Shown here one piece after another: positions 11,757 to 25,600 of a stretch of DNA of 64,000 nt; position 1 is the stretch's first letter; each line of letters begins with the position of its first letter. Where the stretch lies: the NCBI GenBank assembly GCA_944474755.1, contig OX104113.1:64190074-64254073 (forward strand). Reading direction: 5' to 3'. The notes under the pieces are model-generated. The model searched no databases. It worked only from the letters and a program-made list of their open reading frames with translations, and had not been told where the DNA came from. The stretch comes from Limnoperna fortunei. Its lineage: Eukaryota > Mollusca > Bivalvia > Mytilida > Modiolidae. A program made the translations under genes and the position numbers.

Positions 11757-12250
11757 AGCAAAATCCATTGGGAAGTGTGTGTGGGTAGAGAAAGCAAAAT
11801 TCACCATGCAGTGTGTGTGGGTAGCAAAAGCTAAATCCACTAGGCAGTGTGTGTGGGTGGCAAAAGCAAAATCCACTAGGCAGTGTGTGTGGGTGGCAAA
11901 GCAAAATCCACTAGGCAGTGTGTGGGGGGTGGCAAAAGCAAAATCCACTAGGCAGTGTGTGTGGGTGGCAAAGCAAAATCCACTAGGCAGTGTGTGTGGG
12001 TGGCAAAGCAAAATCCACTAGGCAGTGTGTGGGGGTGGCAAAAGCTAAATCCACTAGGCAGTGTGTGGGGGTGGCAAAAGCAAAATCCACTAGGCAGTGT
12101 GTGTGGGGGTGGCAAAAGCAAAATTCACCATGCAGTGTGTGTGGGGTTGGCAAAAGCAAAATCCACTAGGCAGTGTGTGGGGGTGGCAAAAGCAAAATCC
12201 ACTAGGCAGTGTGTGTGGGTAGAAAATCAAAATCCACCAGGCAGTGTGTT
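11757..12250 (+). repeat. 35-37 bp minisatellite, second block
   Basis: It has about 13 units of the same sequence as the block at 10770 and begins with the same two variant units. Unit length alternates with small G-run and A-run changes. It is non-coding. Confidence 0.9.
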
Positions 12251-13220
12251 TGGAGGCCCAGATATGCCATAAAATGCCAACCTGTGGTAAATAACAATAT
12301 ATTCCTTCCAAAACAAATTTTTTCTTAAGCAGCATATGTTTTGGATTTTGCTGACACAATGAGAATATTTGACAGTCATGTTGGTGAGAAGTAAACATTT
12401 AAGGCAGGCTGTGTTTTTATATGCCAATTTATGGAATTTTCATACAAATATAATTAATATTTCCTCTTTGTACTGGTCATATAGATCATTTAGTAATTAA
12501 AAGTTATACATCAATTCAGGTTTGAATAGACAGATAACAATATTCAAAATACGGAGTAAATGAAAAAAAAAATGGTCAAAAATACTCTTTTAAACAACTT
12601 GGCATTTTTCCTTATTTCAAAATTGAAGTTACAATTAAGCTGTCTTTCTTTGACACACTTTACAATAAAAATTCTGATGTGGCATTGAACACCAGTCTAT
12701 TCCTTAACGAAATTTCAATAAGGGCCCCATTTAAAATTTCTAGAAAACAGTGATGATAACAATAAACCAGTCCTCTATTAAGGAAGCAACGGCAAAATCA
12801 TTGCATTATCTATCCTGTAAGATGTTGCAATTCAGATATTACATTGATCTTTTTATCTTATTTAAAATAAGAGACATTATTAACAAGGTTTCATACATGC
12901 AATCTGCTAGTTCAGTCGGTGACGTAAATAAAAGGTTCAGCAAAATACAATTTATTGTTGTCACCATAGATTTCCTTAAACTATATTGATTCTGACATCA
13001 GATACAAAGGTACACATGTATATGATTTATAATAAGATAGGAAAAATTGCTCAAAGTGGACAAGCTTCTTACGTTCAATTATTTTCTTATGTTGTTCCTA
13101 AAAATCATTGAAACACTGTCATATAAGGTTTTTTGTGGGGTATGATTCAGTTATCATCCTGTTGGGGTTTTTAATAAAAATAGTATTTTTAAGTAATGTA
13201 TCAGTAAATGAGTGAGCTGT
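12251..13220. other. AT-rich non-coding stretch
   Basis: Nothing recognised. An open frame of 79 codons (12750-12989) has no coding-like features. Confidence 0.5.
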
Positions 13221-13568
13221 TGCTGTGGTGGCCGAGTGGTTAAGGTAATTCATCTACCATTGATCACATGGTCTGTCAACGCTGAGATTGTGGGTTTAAT
13301 TCTGGCTGGGGGCAGAGTGTACTCGACTCCAATCTTAATTGACAAGGATTGCCAGTTTTCCTACTGCAGTTCAAGGGTTTTCTCCTGGTACTCCGGCTTC
13401 CTCTACCAATAAAACTGGACGCCATGATATAGCTGGAAAATTGCTGAAAGTGGCATTAAATATTGAATTATATTTTATTCTCACCAGGTCACCATCCTCA
13501 TCCCCAGTAAATATCCTGTGGCATGGAATAGCTTAAAAAGTACAGTAAAACTCTATTCAAACAAACAA
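13221..13568 (+). mobile_element. tRNA-derived SINE
   Basis: The head 'gtggccgagtggttaagg' and body 'aattgacaaggattgccag', 'actggacgccatgatatag' and 'gtggcattaaa' match the SINE at 4362. The 3' part carries an additional 90-100 bp before the CAAACAAA tail. Confidence 0.85.
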
Positions 13569-15028
13569 ACTAGTAGCACAATGTACAGATAGTTAATCAA
13601 ACAGGTTTATTATATTTAACTTAAAATTATTTGTTTTGAAAAGGAAAAAGAATTCAAGAGACTATAAGGAATACAACATTGAAACCAAAAATTTTATAAC
13701 ACGAACCCCACTAAAAATCTAGGGGTAAGTTCAGGTGCTCTGGATCCTGTTCCATGTGTGGCACCCACTGTCTCACTCAGGTTAAAATCTAGAAATGAGT
13801 CACATAGAGGAGAAATATTACATTTCCTTGGGTTTTCCATATTTGGAGATTAAGGGTTGCCTTTTTTAATTTATAGGAATTACGTTTATTGTATTTCATG
13901 GGGGTTTTCCATACTTGGAGATAGTTATGTGACCTGTTTTACATGATATAATATTTTAATTATCTTAGTTCAAAATTTATTCAGAACAATCAAATAGTGA
14001 TTTAGTAGCACCTTGGGGTATAGCAATTTTATTTGTTTTAATACTATTATTTCCATTTGTTGCCACGACAGTAAAAGTCATCATTTCAAGACTAATACAA
14101 TAGCTATAACCCTTGGTGCCATTCAGTAGTTCTATAATAAGCTTCTTCTAGAACAGTGCTAGTTTTGGAAATTATAAATCAACACTGACATGACATTTCT
14201 GTGGTAATCATATGTTTATGAATCAATAGTTCTGACCAGATATTTGAACATTTTGTCAATAATTTCTATACAAGTCATTCTATGCCAACTCCTACAATCA
14301 TTGGTAGTAAATCCATCCATCAAACAAAATTCTCTTTTCTATGCGTGACATATAATAATCAACAGCTATGAAAGCCTTTCTGGGAATGAACTGTCATGAT
14401 GCCAATTAGCTTCTTTGTTATGTTGGTTCTGTGTGGAACATGCAATTTGTTATTATGAAATTGTTTTTGCATACTATGCAATTGATTTTTCTAAAAAAAA
14501 AAATATTATTTGGGCAGAAAGTAAAAATCGAATGAACTGCATCATTTTCTAAAGTACCATTAACTGAAATTGTCAATGACTTGCAGAATGATAATACAAG
14601 TTTTCAAGAGATGCTTTTAACCGTATATAGTTTTATTGACTAGGAATTACACAGAGCATGAAATAACTATAGAAGTTAAAAATGTATCTCTGATTTTAAC
14701 CAGATGACTTAGAGCCAGTTGATATTACTTAACAACTGTTACTGCAAAACTGACAAAACAAACAAAGTAATTAGACCACCATTAGAAGTATGACATAAGT
14801 ACGTTTTAAATATAGATTTTTTAATTGATTAGAATATGGCACAATTATTATTGTTTTTATGACATAAGACAAACAGTATTATAATTAGGCTGCACATATG
14901 GACCTGGTTGAGCACTGAAATGACGACCAATCACAGTTAAGCATACAAACTTTAAAACATACAATTACATAAGTAGATTTAACACTTAGCACTGATAACT
15001 GTATTTAATGAACTGTTTTATTTTTCAG
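13569..15028. other. Presumed ACBD3 intron sequence, no further feature
   Basis: AT-rich. I searched by eye for the upstream ACBD3 exons (acyl-CoA-binding domain and the charged coiled coil rich in Glu and Arg) here and back to position 1 and found none. The stretch ends in the polypyrimidine/AG acceptor of the exon at 15029. Confidence 0.5.
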
Positions 15029-15275
15029 CAAGAAGAATTAATTCGTCAGTTACAAGAACAACATTTCCAACAGTACATGCAACAAGTGTATCAACAACAA
15101 TTACTGCATCAGCAACAACAATACCAACAATTACAGAACATGTCGGTGCCGACAACCAACAACAATTCTGTACCCACAACTAAAACAGAAATGACAACAG
15201 AAAACAACTTGACGCAATCCAATGGTCCACTGTCTGTTCCTACAGAGCCAGACACAAATGGCAACAAAGAAGAAG
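15029..15275 (+). CDS. ACBD3: ACBD3 exon: Gln-rich (Q) segment and linker
   Basis: A tttttcag acceptor (AG 15027-15028) and a GTAATT donor at 15276 bound a 247-nt exon of 82 codons plus one base, ending in phase 1. The peptide opens [20 protein letters not shown] and continues Gln-rich for about 40 residues. This corresponds to the helical Q segment that contacts PI4KB in vertebrates. A Thr/Asn/Pro linker with two VPTT motifs follows. Reading through the donor gives a short retained-intron extension that is not conserved in type. Confidence 0.92.
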
Positions 15276-18200
15276 GTAATTTATTTATTTTAAGAACAAG
15301 AATATCGAACAATGGAAAATTAAAAACAAACAGTGCACAATAGATTGGCATCAGTTTGGTTCACAAAAAGAATATATGACAACCAGCAATATTGCTGATA
15401 CACCAGAATTATTTTTCATTAGAACTTTAAGACTGAAGCAAAAACACTCCAGGAACAGATTACTAATGTTCCAGAAAAACTATGCCCCTTCACCCCCCTC
15501 CCCAAACCCATCCAGAAATGGAACTTTTTCTTAACCTCCAAACCTATGTATTAGTCTATATTACATATGTATAATACCAAATTTGTACATTATATCCTTA
15601 CACTCCAAATAGAAGTAGAAAGTAGTCATTGAACTATACATGTGTGTACATAATGAAGTATGTTTATAATAGTACAACAAACACTAATGGGAACTACCAG
15701 TATTAAGGTATCGGACCACAATTGACCACGTGATCATATTTGGTGTCCCGGATGTCCATTGTATTTCAATGGAGCAGACCTCGGTAATCTTCGGCAAACA
15801 TCGGAAATACTATTTGAGTAACTAAATTTTTTGCTCAAATATGTTAACATTGACTCAAAGTAGCACAATATATATAATTTGCATCATTAATTAGCAATAT
15901 ATTTATTTAATAAAGCAACATTTCTTGGTAGAAAAATAAAATTATACTGTAATTTCAATTATGGGTCGGATACCTTAAGTATATAAAAACATGGCATAAT
16001 TTTAAAATTTACCTTTTATTGCAAACAATTTTGGTTTAGTTCCCTGCAGCATACGGAGCTACGAGACATTTATTGTAATTTTAACACTGCAAGCCCCACT
16101 CTTCTCCCATTATAGAGTTGATTACCATAAAGTCAAGGTTTGGCTATTGGCGAGTTCAAAAATTATTGCTAAAAAAATTTATAGATCCTACTCTCTATCA
16201 AGAAGCAGTGCATTTATTAAAATAACAACTAGGATGTTAGCTGAAGCTACAGAAAACAAACCTACCAAACTGTAAACAAAGTCAACAAAAGAATGACAAA
16301 CAATTTATGTAGTCTACAAATACAACAATTCAAAACAGACATTACTAAACAGAAGAGAAAGGTATAAAAACAACAGCAGAGTAGCAATAATTATAAAAGA
16401 TATATCCGAATTTGCATAAAAAAATCACTTTTTATATTTGTTGACCAACTTATAACATCAGAACCAATAATTAATGCTATTTCACAGTATTTTTCTTTGA
16501 TCTTTATGTGCAGTATTATCTCATCTCACTCTACTAGCATGAGATGGTCCCCGTCAAGACATCGATAAGTAAACAACCTTTTGTCACAATGTTACACAAC
16601 AGCTCTAAGCAGATTGTGTTTTATGAAACCCTATTCATTTTCTCAACATCTCATCTCCGTGCTGATGCCCAATGAGGAGAAAATGCATCTCATTTCAGAA
16701 AACGTAAATGATTGTTTTTTTTGTTTGTTTGTTTGTTTAAATGGTGTTTAATGCCACTTTAAGTATTTTTCAACTATATCATGGAATCCAGTTTTTAATG
16801 GGGGAGGAAGCCCGGAGTACCCATAGAGAAAACCCCCCGAACTGCAGTAGGAAAACTGGCAATCATAATGATTAAAATGTTAAAGAATAATGAAATTGTA
16901 AATGATCTATAAACATCAAATAATAGTGGCAAAAATCAGCAAGTTAAATGTTAAATTAATACCTCCAGGTGATCTGACAATAATCAATATATAGTCCGGT
17001 AATTACCTATTATTGCTTTTCAACAGAAAATGTATGTGTTTGTCATGCTGATTAACAGGTAACCGTGAAAAAGTTATTTCACTGGCAACACCTTAGCAGA
17101 GGCAGTTAACCGATTTTAGCAACCATCAGATCACCAATTGATGCCAGTACATTATAGTCATTTGAATTCTAATGTAATGGCAGTATAATCAAAAAGACTT
17201 AAGGCCAACATTTTTTAATTATCTGATTTACGACATTTTTTCTAAAAAAATAGGGTCGGGGGGTCGAAATAAAAATAAAAATAAAAGGCTGAAAAACTTC
17301 CAGTCGACAAAAACATAAAAATAAAAGTAATTTTAATCATCATTTTTTTTATTTTATTGATCATCAGTTTTTATGTATTTTGGGTGAAACTAAGTTTGCA
17401 GAATGCTATCAATGTGTAATCTATGTACATGTGTGCTGTAAAAGTGTGTTTAATGATGACTTAAATATTGTTAATTCTGACCATATTTGATGTTTTGCAG
17501 ATCATAGTATCTTATAATTTTAGAATATAAATGCAGTCCATATAAGCATCAAGACACTGTACATTGAATGAGCGGCTACATACTAATAGATAGTAAAGAA
17601 TTAAATATTTTTCAAATCTGGTTTCCTTAAAAATCCTTTAATGTGGTATACTGTATAATTAAAAAAATGTTATCAAAATATCTTTAGAAACAAGAGAATA
17701 CAATCATGCACTTCAAAAACATGTTGCCTCACAACCTTTAAGAAAGATGACTGGTGTATTGAGCATATGCATGACACAAAATAGCACAATATAAAATACT
17801 GAAAGGATAAATTGAGCATATGCATGACACAAAATAGCACAATATAAAATACTGAAAGGATAAAAGCAAAGTTACTGTGCTATAATGCTTTTTCCTTTTT
17901 CTGTACTAAAATAATTTACCATATAAAGTTGATGCATCAAAAGGGTATACTGTTATGACAATTTCTGTTGTTTTTCTTACCTTGACATACTAGTGTATAA
18001 AGTTTCAAGATGATGTATCACAAAACCCTAAAAGAAGAGAAACCTTGTGATCGTATACTTTGTTCTATCTTTCCTTCACAATAGCATTAAAAATATTATA
18101 CACATGTCAAAAATCTTTATTTGGAACTAAAAACACTGAAATTACTGGCAATTTATACTGCAAAGTTATTTTGATTCTGTTTTTCCTTTGTCTTTATTGC

Positions 18201-19660
18201 CCTTCATGGTTAGCTTTTCCAGATTCCATACATGTACGGCAGATGGGTGTATACTCTCAAATTATTCTTTCAGTCTGTATTTCTTCATGTTCTACCACTG
18301 ATAATCTGATACTAGTACATGTATATACCCACAATCAAAGATGTAGATGTTTGAACAGCATAGTTTTTCCTGTAATAAATACGATAATTTGTAAGAACTT
18401 TTTCCAATAAGTGGCTGTATCAGTATATTAATATTGTTACAGTCCTGTTAAACCTTTTTTCATCAACTGTGGGAATCTGTGACGTACCCATACAGATACA
18501 GAACTAAACATTGGAATAATGTTATTAAAATGTCAGACAATAGTGGTGGTTTATAAAATATTTTATATAGATTGTTTAATACATTTACTTGTTAAAAAAA
18601 ATTTGAAAATGAGAGTGTGTGGTGAAATTTTATAAGCACAAGTAAAATTTATATATGTTATAACAGATACCAAGAAAGTTCATTTGGAGGTCCACAAAAA
18701 TTGTAGAACTACATGTACACTAGTTGACAGATTTTTACATCTTACTACAAGCTACATGTACATTTGCCAAGGGGCTAGAAAGAATAATTACCTGCATCGT
18801 ATGCTGCTTCAGTAGGAGTACTGCATGATATCCCCTCATTGACAATAATGACATCCCACCATCTTGATCATTTGTAGATGTTTAACTATGCACTTCCTTT
18901 CCATCAATTGTTACAGAATAAATTTGTATCTCGAAGTGTTCTGTTACACGCTTTGTGTATATTAATTATAGATATTTTATCAAAACATTTTCTTCATCCC
19001 CTGTGAAATCGTCAATGATGGATTAATTTCGTTTCCTGTATTGTTTGGACATTCGATACTTCAGTGGATTTTTCATCTCTTCAATTATAGATTCGTAACA
19101 TTTATAATCGTGTCACTCTCCTCTCCTCTGTTCTCCCCCGCACCATTCAAAACAAGACAAACGAAACTTTCACCCGTGATTTGTGGCAAGCAACAACTAT
19201 TTTAGCACACACACACTATCTGACTGTCTGTTGCTGCTTAAAATAAACGTCAACCTTAGACTAGTTATTTTTTCCAAGGCCCAACAACTTGTCAGCGGTT
19301 CATCTATCCGGGAGATCCGGAATATGAAATAATCCGTGTTGTTTTTGGTTTATTTATACTGTTCCCGAAAATTGGGAGTTATGAATTTCTTTCAAATGGT
19401 CAACCGGTAACCAGTGCAGTATGATGTAAAGTGTTAATTTTCATTTTTTGAAAAACAGAGATCGGCGGGTCGGCGCAAAAGATAAAAATAAAATGAAAAT
19501 TGAACTCTTTTATTTTTATTTTCATTTTGGGGAAATTAGGGTCGGCGGGTTCGTAAATCAGATAATTAAAAAATGTTGGCCTAACTGACTAAAAAAAACT
19601 GAGACATTTTTAGCTCACCTGACCCGAACGGTCATGTGAGCTATTGCCATCACTTGGCGT

Positions 19661-19694
<34 letters not shown>

Positions 19695-22600
19695 TAACTT
19701 TTCTTCAAAAATCTTCTCCTCAAAAACCACTGAAGGGATTGCTTTGAAACTTTGCATACATCATCAGTAAAATGCCCTCTACCAAGTTTGCCCAAATCAT
19801 GGCCTCAGACCAACCAACATGGCCGCCATGGCTAAAAATAGAACAGAGGGGTCAAAATACAGTTTTTAGCTCACCTGACCCAAAGGGTCATGTGAGCTAT
19901 TGCCATCACTTGGCGTCCGTCGTCGTCCGTCGTCGTCGTCGTCGTCGTCGTCGTTAACTTTTCTTCAAAAATCTTCTCCTCCAAAACCACTGAAGGGATT
20001 GCTTTGAAACTTTGCATACATCATCAGTAAAATGCCCTCTACCAAGTTTGCCCAAATCATGGCCTCAGACCAACCAACATGGCCGCCATGGCTAAAAATA
20101 GAACAGAGGGGTCAAAATACAGTTTTTTGCTTATAGTTCAAAAAGTATAACAGATACAGGAAAACCGAAGAGACCTTCCTTCTTCAGCATCTAAAGCTCT
20201 ACAAAACACTCCATTGGGTCAAAGTTGTATGATGACTCCTTGTAGGAGTTATTGCCCTTTAATTGTCATAATTGATGATTTTTGCCATTTTTGCCTCAAA
20301 ATCTTGAAAATTATTAGAACTAGAGAAAAAGTTAGCATTGCTTAATTGTTCTGCTCTATGAGGGCTACAAAAATGACTTAAGGGTCAAGATTGTCTGATT
20401 AACCGTTTAAGAGTTATTCTCCTTGAACTGTTTTTTTTAATCGGTTTTAATTGATTTTTTAAAATCTTCTCCTCTGAAACAACTGAAAGTACTGCTTTGA
20501 AACTTTGTACACATCATCTGTCAAATGTCCTCAACCAAGTTTGCACCTACCATGGCTGCAGATTAACCAACATGGCCACCATGGCTAAAAATAGGATGGG
20601 GGGGGGGGGGGGCGGTAAAATACAGTTTTTGGCTTATATTTAAAAAAGTGTAACAGATACAGGAAAACCGAAGAGACATCCCTTCATCTGCATCAAAAGC
20701 TCTACGAAACACTCCATTGGGTTGAAGTTGTATGATGACTCCTTATAGGAGTTATTGCCCTTTAATTGTCGAAATTGATTATTTTTGACATTTTAGCCTC
20801 AAAATCTTGAAAATTATTAGAACTAGAGGAAAAGTTAGCATTGCTTAATTGTTCTGCTCTATGAGGGCTACAAAAATGACTTAAGGGTCAAGATTGTCTG
20901 ATTAACCGTTTAAGAGTTATTCTCCTTGAACTGTTTTTTTTAATCGGTTTTAATTGATTTTTTAAAATCTTCTCCTCTGAAACAACTGAAAGTACTGCTT
21001 TGAAACTTTGTACACATCATCTGTCAAATGTCCTCAACCAAGTTTGCACCTACCATGGCTGCAGATTAACCAACATGGCCACCATGGCTAAAAATAGGAT
21101 GGGGGGGGGGGCGGTAAAATACAGTTTTTGGCTTATATTTAAAAAAGTGTAACAGATACAGGAAAACCGAAGAGACATGCCTTCATCTGCATCAAAAGCT
21201 CTACGAAACACTCCATTGGGTTGAAGTTGTATGATGACTCCTTATAGGAGTTATTGCCCTTTAATTGTCGAAATTGATTATTTTTGACATTTTAGCCTCA
21301 AAATCTTGAAAATTATTAGAACTAGAGGAAAAGTTAGCATTGCTTAATTGTTCTGCTCTATGAGGGCTACAAAAATGACTTAAGGGTCAAGATTGTCTGA
21401 TTAACCGTTTAAGAGTTATTCTCCTTGAACTGTTTTTTTTAATCGGTTTTAATTGATTTTTTAAAATCTTCTCCTCTGAAACAACTGAAAGTACTGCTTT
21501 GAAACTTTGTACACATCATCTGTCAAATGTCCTCAACCAAGTTTGCACCTACCATGGCTGCAGATTAACCAACATGGCCACCATGGCTAAAAATAGGATG
21601 GGGGGGGCGGTAAAATACAGTTTTTGGCTTATATTTAAAAAAGTGTAACAGATACAGGAAAACCGAAGAGACATGCCTTCATCTGCATCAAAAGCTCTAC
21701 GAAACACTCCATTGGGTTGAAGTTGTATGATGACTCCTTATAGGAGTTATTGCCCTTTAATTGTCGAAATTGATTATTTTTGACATTTTAGCCTCAAAAT
21801 CTTGAAAATTATTAGAACTAGAGGAAAAGTTAGCATTGCTTAATTGTTCTGCTCTATGAGGACTACAAAAATGACTTAAGGGTCAAGATTGTCTGATTAA
21901 CCGTTTAAGAGTTATTCCCATTGAACTGTTTTTTTTAATCGGTTTTAATTGATTTTTTAAAATCTTCTCATCTGAAACAACTGAAAGTACTGCTTTGAAA
22001 CTTTGTACACATCATCTGTCAAATGTCCTCAACCAAGTTTGCACCTACCATGGCTGCAGATTAACCAACATGGCCACCATGGCTAAAAATAGGATGGGGG
22101 GTGGGGGCGGTAAAATACAGTTTTTGGCTTATATTTAAAAAAGTGTAACAGATACAGGAAAACCGAAGAGACATGCCTTCATCTGCATCAAAAGCTCTAC
22201 GAAACACTCCATTGGGTTGAAGTTGTATGATGACTCCTTATAGGAGTTATTGCCCTTTAATTGTCGAAATTGATTATTTTTTACATTTTTGCCTCAAAAT
22301 CTTGAAAATTATTAGAACTAGAGAAAAAGTTAGCATTGCTTAATTGTTCTGCTCTATGAGGGCTACAAAAATGACTTAAGGGTCAAGATTGTCTGATGAA
22401 CCGTTTAGGAATTATTCTCCTTGAACATTTTTTTAATCAATTTTACCTGATTTTAAAAAATCTTCTCCTCTTAAACCAATGAAAGGACTGCTTTGAAACA
22501 TTGCACACATCATCTTTAGGATGTCCTCTACCAAAATTGTGCAAATCATGACACCTGACTACCTACATAGCTACATTGGATTAAAATAGAAAAAATGAAA

Positions 22601-25600
22601 AAAAAGGGGGGGTGGGGGGGTTGAGAGAGTTTTCGACTGATAGTTAAAAAAGTATAACAGGTACAGCAAATTTGAAGTGAACCTCCCTTCTCCCTCTAAC
22701 CATCAAAAGATCCTCCTTATAGGAGTTATTTCCCTTAAAAGGTAATCATTAAAATTAATGATTTTTGCAGAAGTGTTGGGCAATTCCTTATAGCAAAGAA
22801 AAGCTGGATAAAAAAGGGTTGTTTGGTTTCAGGTTCAGGTGAGCGATACAGGCTCCTGGGAGCCTCTAGTTTGCTTATAGTTCAAAAAGTATAACAGATA
22901 CAGGAAATCCGAAGAGACCTTCCTTCTTCAGCATCTAAAGCTCTACCAAGCACTCCATTGGGTCAAAGTTGTATGATGACTCCTTGTAGGAGTTATTGCC
23001 CTTTAATTGTCAAAATTGATGATTTTTGCCATTTTTGCCTCAAAATCTTGAAAATTATTAGAACTAGAGAAAAAGATAGCATTGCTTAATTGTTCTGCTC
23101 TATGAGGGCTACAAAAATGACTTTACGGTCAAGATTGTCTGATAAACCGTTTAAGAGTTATTCCCCTTGAACTGTTTTTTTTTTTATCGGTTTTAATTGA
23201 TTTTTTAAAATCTTCTCCTCTGAAACAACTGAAAGTACTGCTTTGAAACTTTGTACACATCATCTGTCAAATGTCCTCAACCAAGTTTGCACCAACCATG
23301 GCTGCAGATTAACCAACCTGGCCACCATGGCTAAAAATTGGATGGGGGGGGCGCGGTAAAATACAGTTTTTGGCTTATATTTAAAAAAGTGTAACAGATA
23401 CAGGAAAACCGAAGAGACAAGTCTTCATCTGCATCAAAAGCTCTACGAAACACTCCATTGGGTTGAAGTTGTATGATGACTCCTTATAGGAGTTATTGCC
23501 CTTTAATTGTCGAAATTGTTGATTTTAGCCATTTTGCCTCAAAATCTTGAAAATTATTAGAACTAGAGAAAAAGTTAGCATTGCTTAATTGTTCTGCTCT
23601 ATGAGGGCTACAAAATTGCCTTAGGGTCAAGATTGTCTGATTACACGTTTAAGAGTTATTCCCCTTGAACTGTTTATTTTAATCGGTTTTAATTGATTTT
23701 TTCAAATCTTCTCCTCTGAAACCACTGAAAGTACTGCTTTGAAACTTTGTACACATCATCCGTCAAATGTCCTTAACCAAGCTTGCACCAACCATGGCTG
23801 CAGATTAACCAACATGGCCGCCATGGCTAAAAATAGAATGGAGGGGGGGGTAAAATACAGTTTTTGGCTTATAGTTCAAAAAGTATAACAGATACACGAA
23901 AACCGAAGAGACATGCCTTAATTGGCATCAAAAGCTCTACGAAACACTCCATTGGGTTGAAGTTGTATGAGGACTCCTTATAGGAGTTATTGCCCTTTAA
24001 TTGTCAAAATTGATTATTTTTGACATTTTTGCCTTAAAATCTTGAAAATTATTTGAACTAGAGAAAAAGTTAGTATTGCTTAATTGTTCTGCTCTATGAG
24101 GGCTACAAAAATGACTTAGGGTCAAGATTGTCTGATGAACCGTTTAGGAATTATTCTCCTTGAACATTTTTTTAATCAATTTTAATTGATTTTAAAAAAT
24201 CTTCTCCTCTTTAACCCATGAAAGGACTGCTTTGAAACATTGCACACATCATCTTTAGGACGTCCTCTACCAAAATTGTGGAAATCATGACACCTGACTA
24301 CCTATATAGCTACGTTAGCTTAAAATAGAAAATGGGGGGGGGGAGTCAAGAGAGTTTTCGACTGATAGTTAAAAAAGTATAACAGGTACAGCAAATTTGA
24401 AGTGAACCTCCCTTCTCCCTCTAAGCATCAAAAGCTCCTCCTTATAGGAATTATTATGACTTTTGCAGTGTTGGGCAATTCCTTATAGCAAAGAAAAGCT
24501 GTATAGAAAAGGGTTGTTCAAGGTTTCAGGTTCAGGTGAGCGATACAGGCTCCTGGGAGCCTCTAGTTAATTTACCCGTTGTAACAGCAGGGCTTGGGTT
24601 GTTTACTGTGGAGTACAAATAAAAATAATGTTTTCCATCTATGTATATTGTTTTTGTGCTGTAATATCATTGAGCTGCTAAACATTAATTGTTTGTACTG
24701 AAATCAAAAAGAAGTTTAAACTACATGCTTTGGAAGTGGACCCTGATGAGAGATAAAAATACACTGTATGTAACTTGTGATTTAGGTACCATGTCAGGTG
24801 AATGTATTTGTATTCTGCTGGATATTTGTATACCTTTGTAATGATTGCAGGATAAAAGGTTTAAGTGGAACCTGTCTCCTGTACTGTTTGTGTTAAATGT
24901 ATTGTGTTGGTTTGTGAAAAAAGGAATGTCTCAAATTTTATGCTGGAAGTTTTAAGTATTCTGTTTTTCATGATTTTTTGTAAAGTATCCTGTACTAAAT
25001 TTATTGGGTATACACATTGTTTTGTTATATATTAAAATATTAAACATTAAATATTTTGTCAGATTTTCCAACTCCAATGCCAGTTTTAATGCCTGCATCA
25101 ATCTGGACTCGCAAAGATATTAAGACCTTTAAAGACAGTGTCAAAAAGTGTAAAGAGAATGTGATTAAGATAGCTTCCTTGGCTACTGCCACAGTGAGTT
25201 GGAAAATTTGTGTTGCCACTGTCAGTGCTAGAAATGGATATCCAATCTGTGAATGTATATGAAACATATATATATATATATATAAATTTTTTTTTTTTTT
25301 TAAATACAATCAGTGATATTTAATCTATATATTTTGTTTGGAATTTAAAAAAAAAAAACTTTTGGAGAACCAAAAATTATAGAAAGGAAATCAATTTATC
25401 AATTTTTAAGAAGTTAAAATATTTATTTACACTAAATGGCAAAGTCACATAATGACGTACATGATGTTCATTCACTGTCGTTGGATATCTTTAGTTTTAT
25501 CACTGCTTGTATTCTGTGCACGTTACGTTTTGTTTTTATGTTGTTTTTTTTTTTTTTTTTGTTATCGGTATATGTTGTGTTTTTAGATGACTTACCACCT

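Larger units (their letters stand above)
19612..24566 (+). mobile_element. Family A hairpin-headed element (outer copy), split by a nested copy
   Basis: The left terminus at 19612-19642 is a 31-nt hairpin: AGCTCAC and TGACC pair with GGTCA and GTGAGCT. It is followed by a (CGT)n microsatellite and 'cttttcttcaaaaatcttct'. The right terminus at about 24545-24566 has a hairpin AGGCTCC-TG-GGAGCCT followed by CTAG. The copy is interrupted at 19867 by another copy of itself and resumes at about 22870 ('tgcttatagttcaaaaag'). The right part holds about three core units of 490-500 bp. There is no coding capacity. Confidence 0.85.

Noticed and set aside
10944..12400. Long open frames on both strands through the 35-bp minisatellite
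   Set aside because: Both strands are open simultaneously and the peptides are simple translations of the repeat unit. They are not genes.
15109..15351. Minus-strand frame opposite the ACBD3 Gln-rich exon
   Set aside because: It mirrors the CAA/CAG-rich exon and has no independent support.
18060..18410. 116-codon open frame inside the 2.4-kb TIR element as a transposase
   Set aside because: No catalytic motif or zinc-binding pattern. The hydrophobic AT-driven composition is typical of chance frames.
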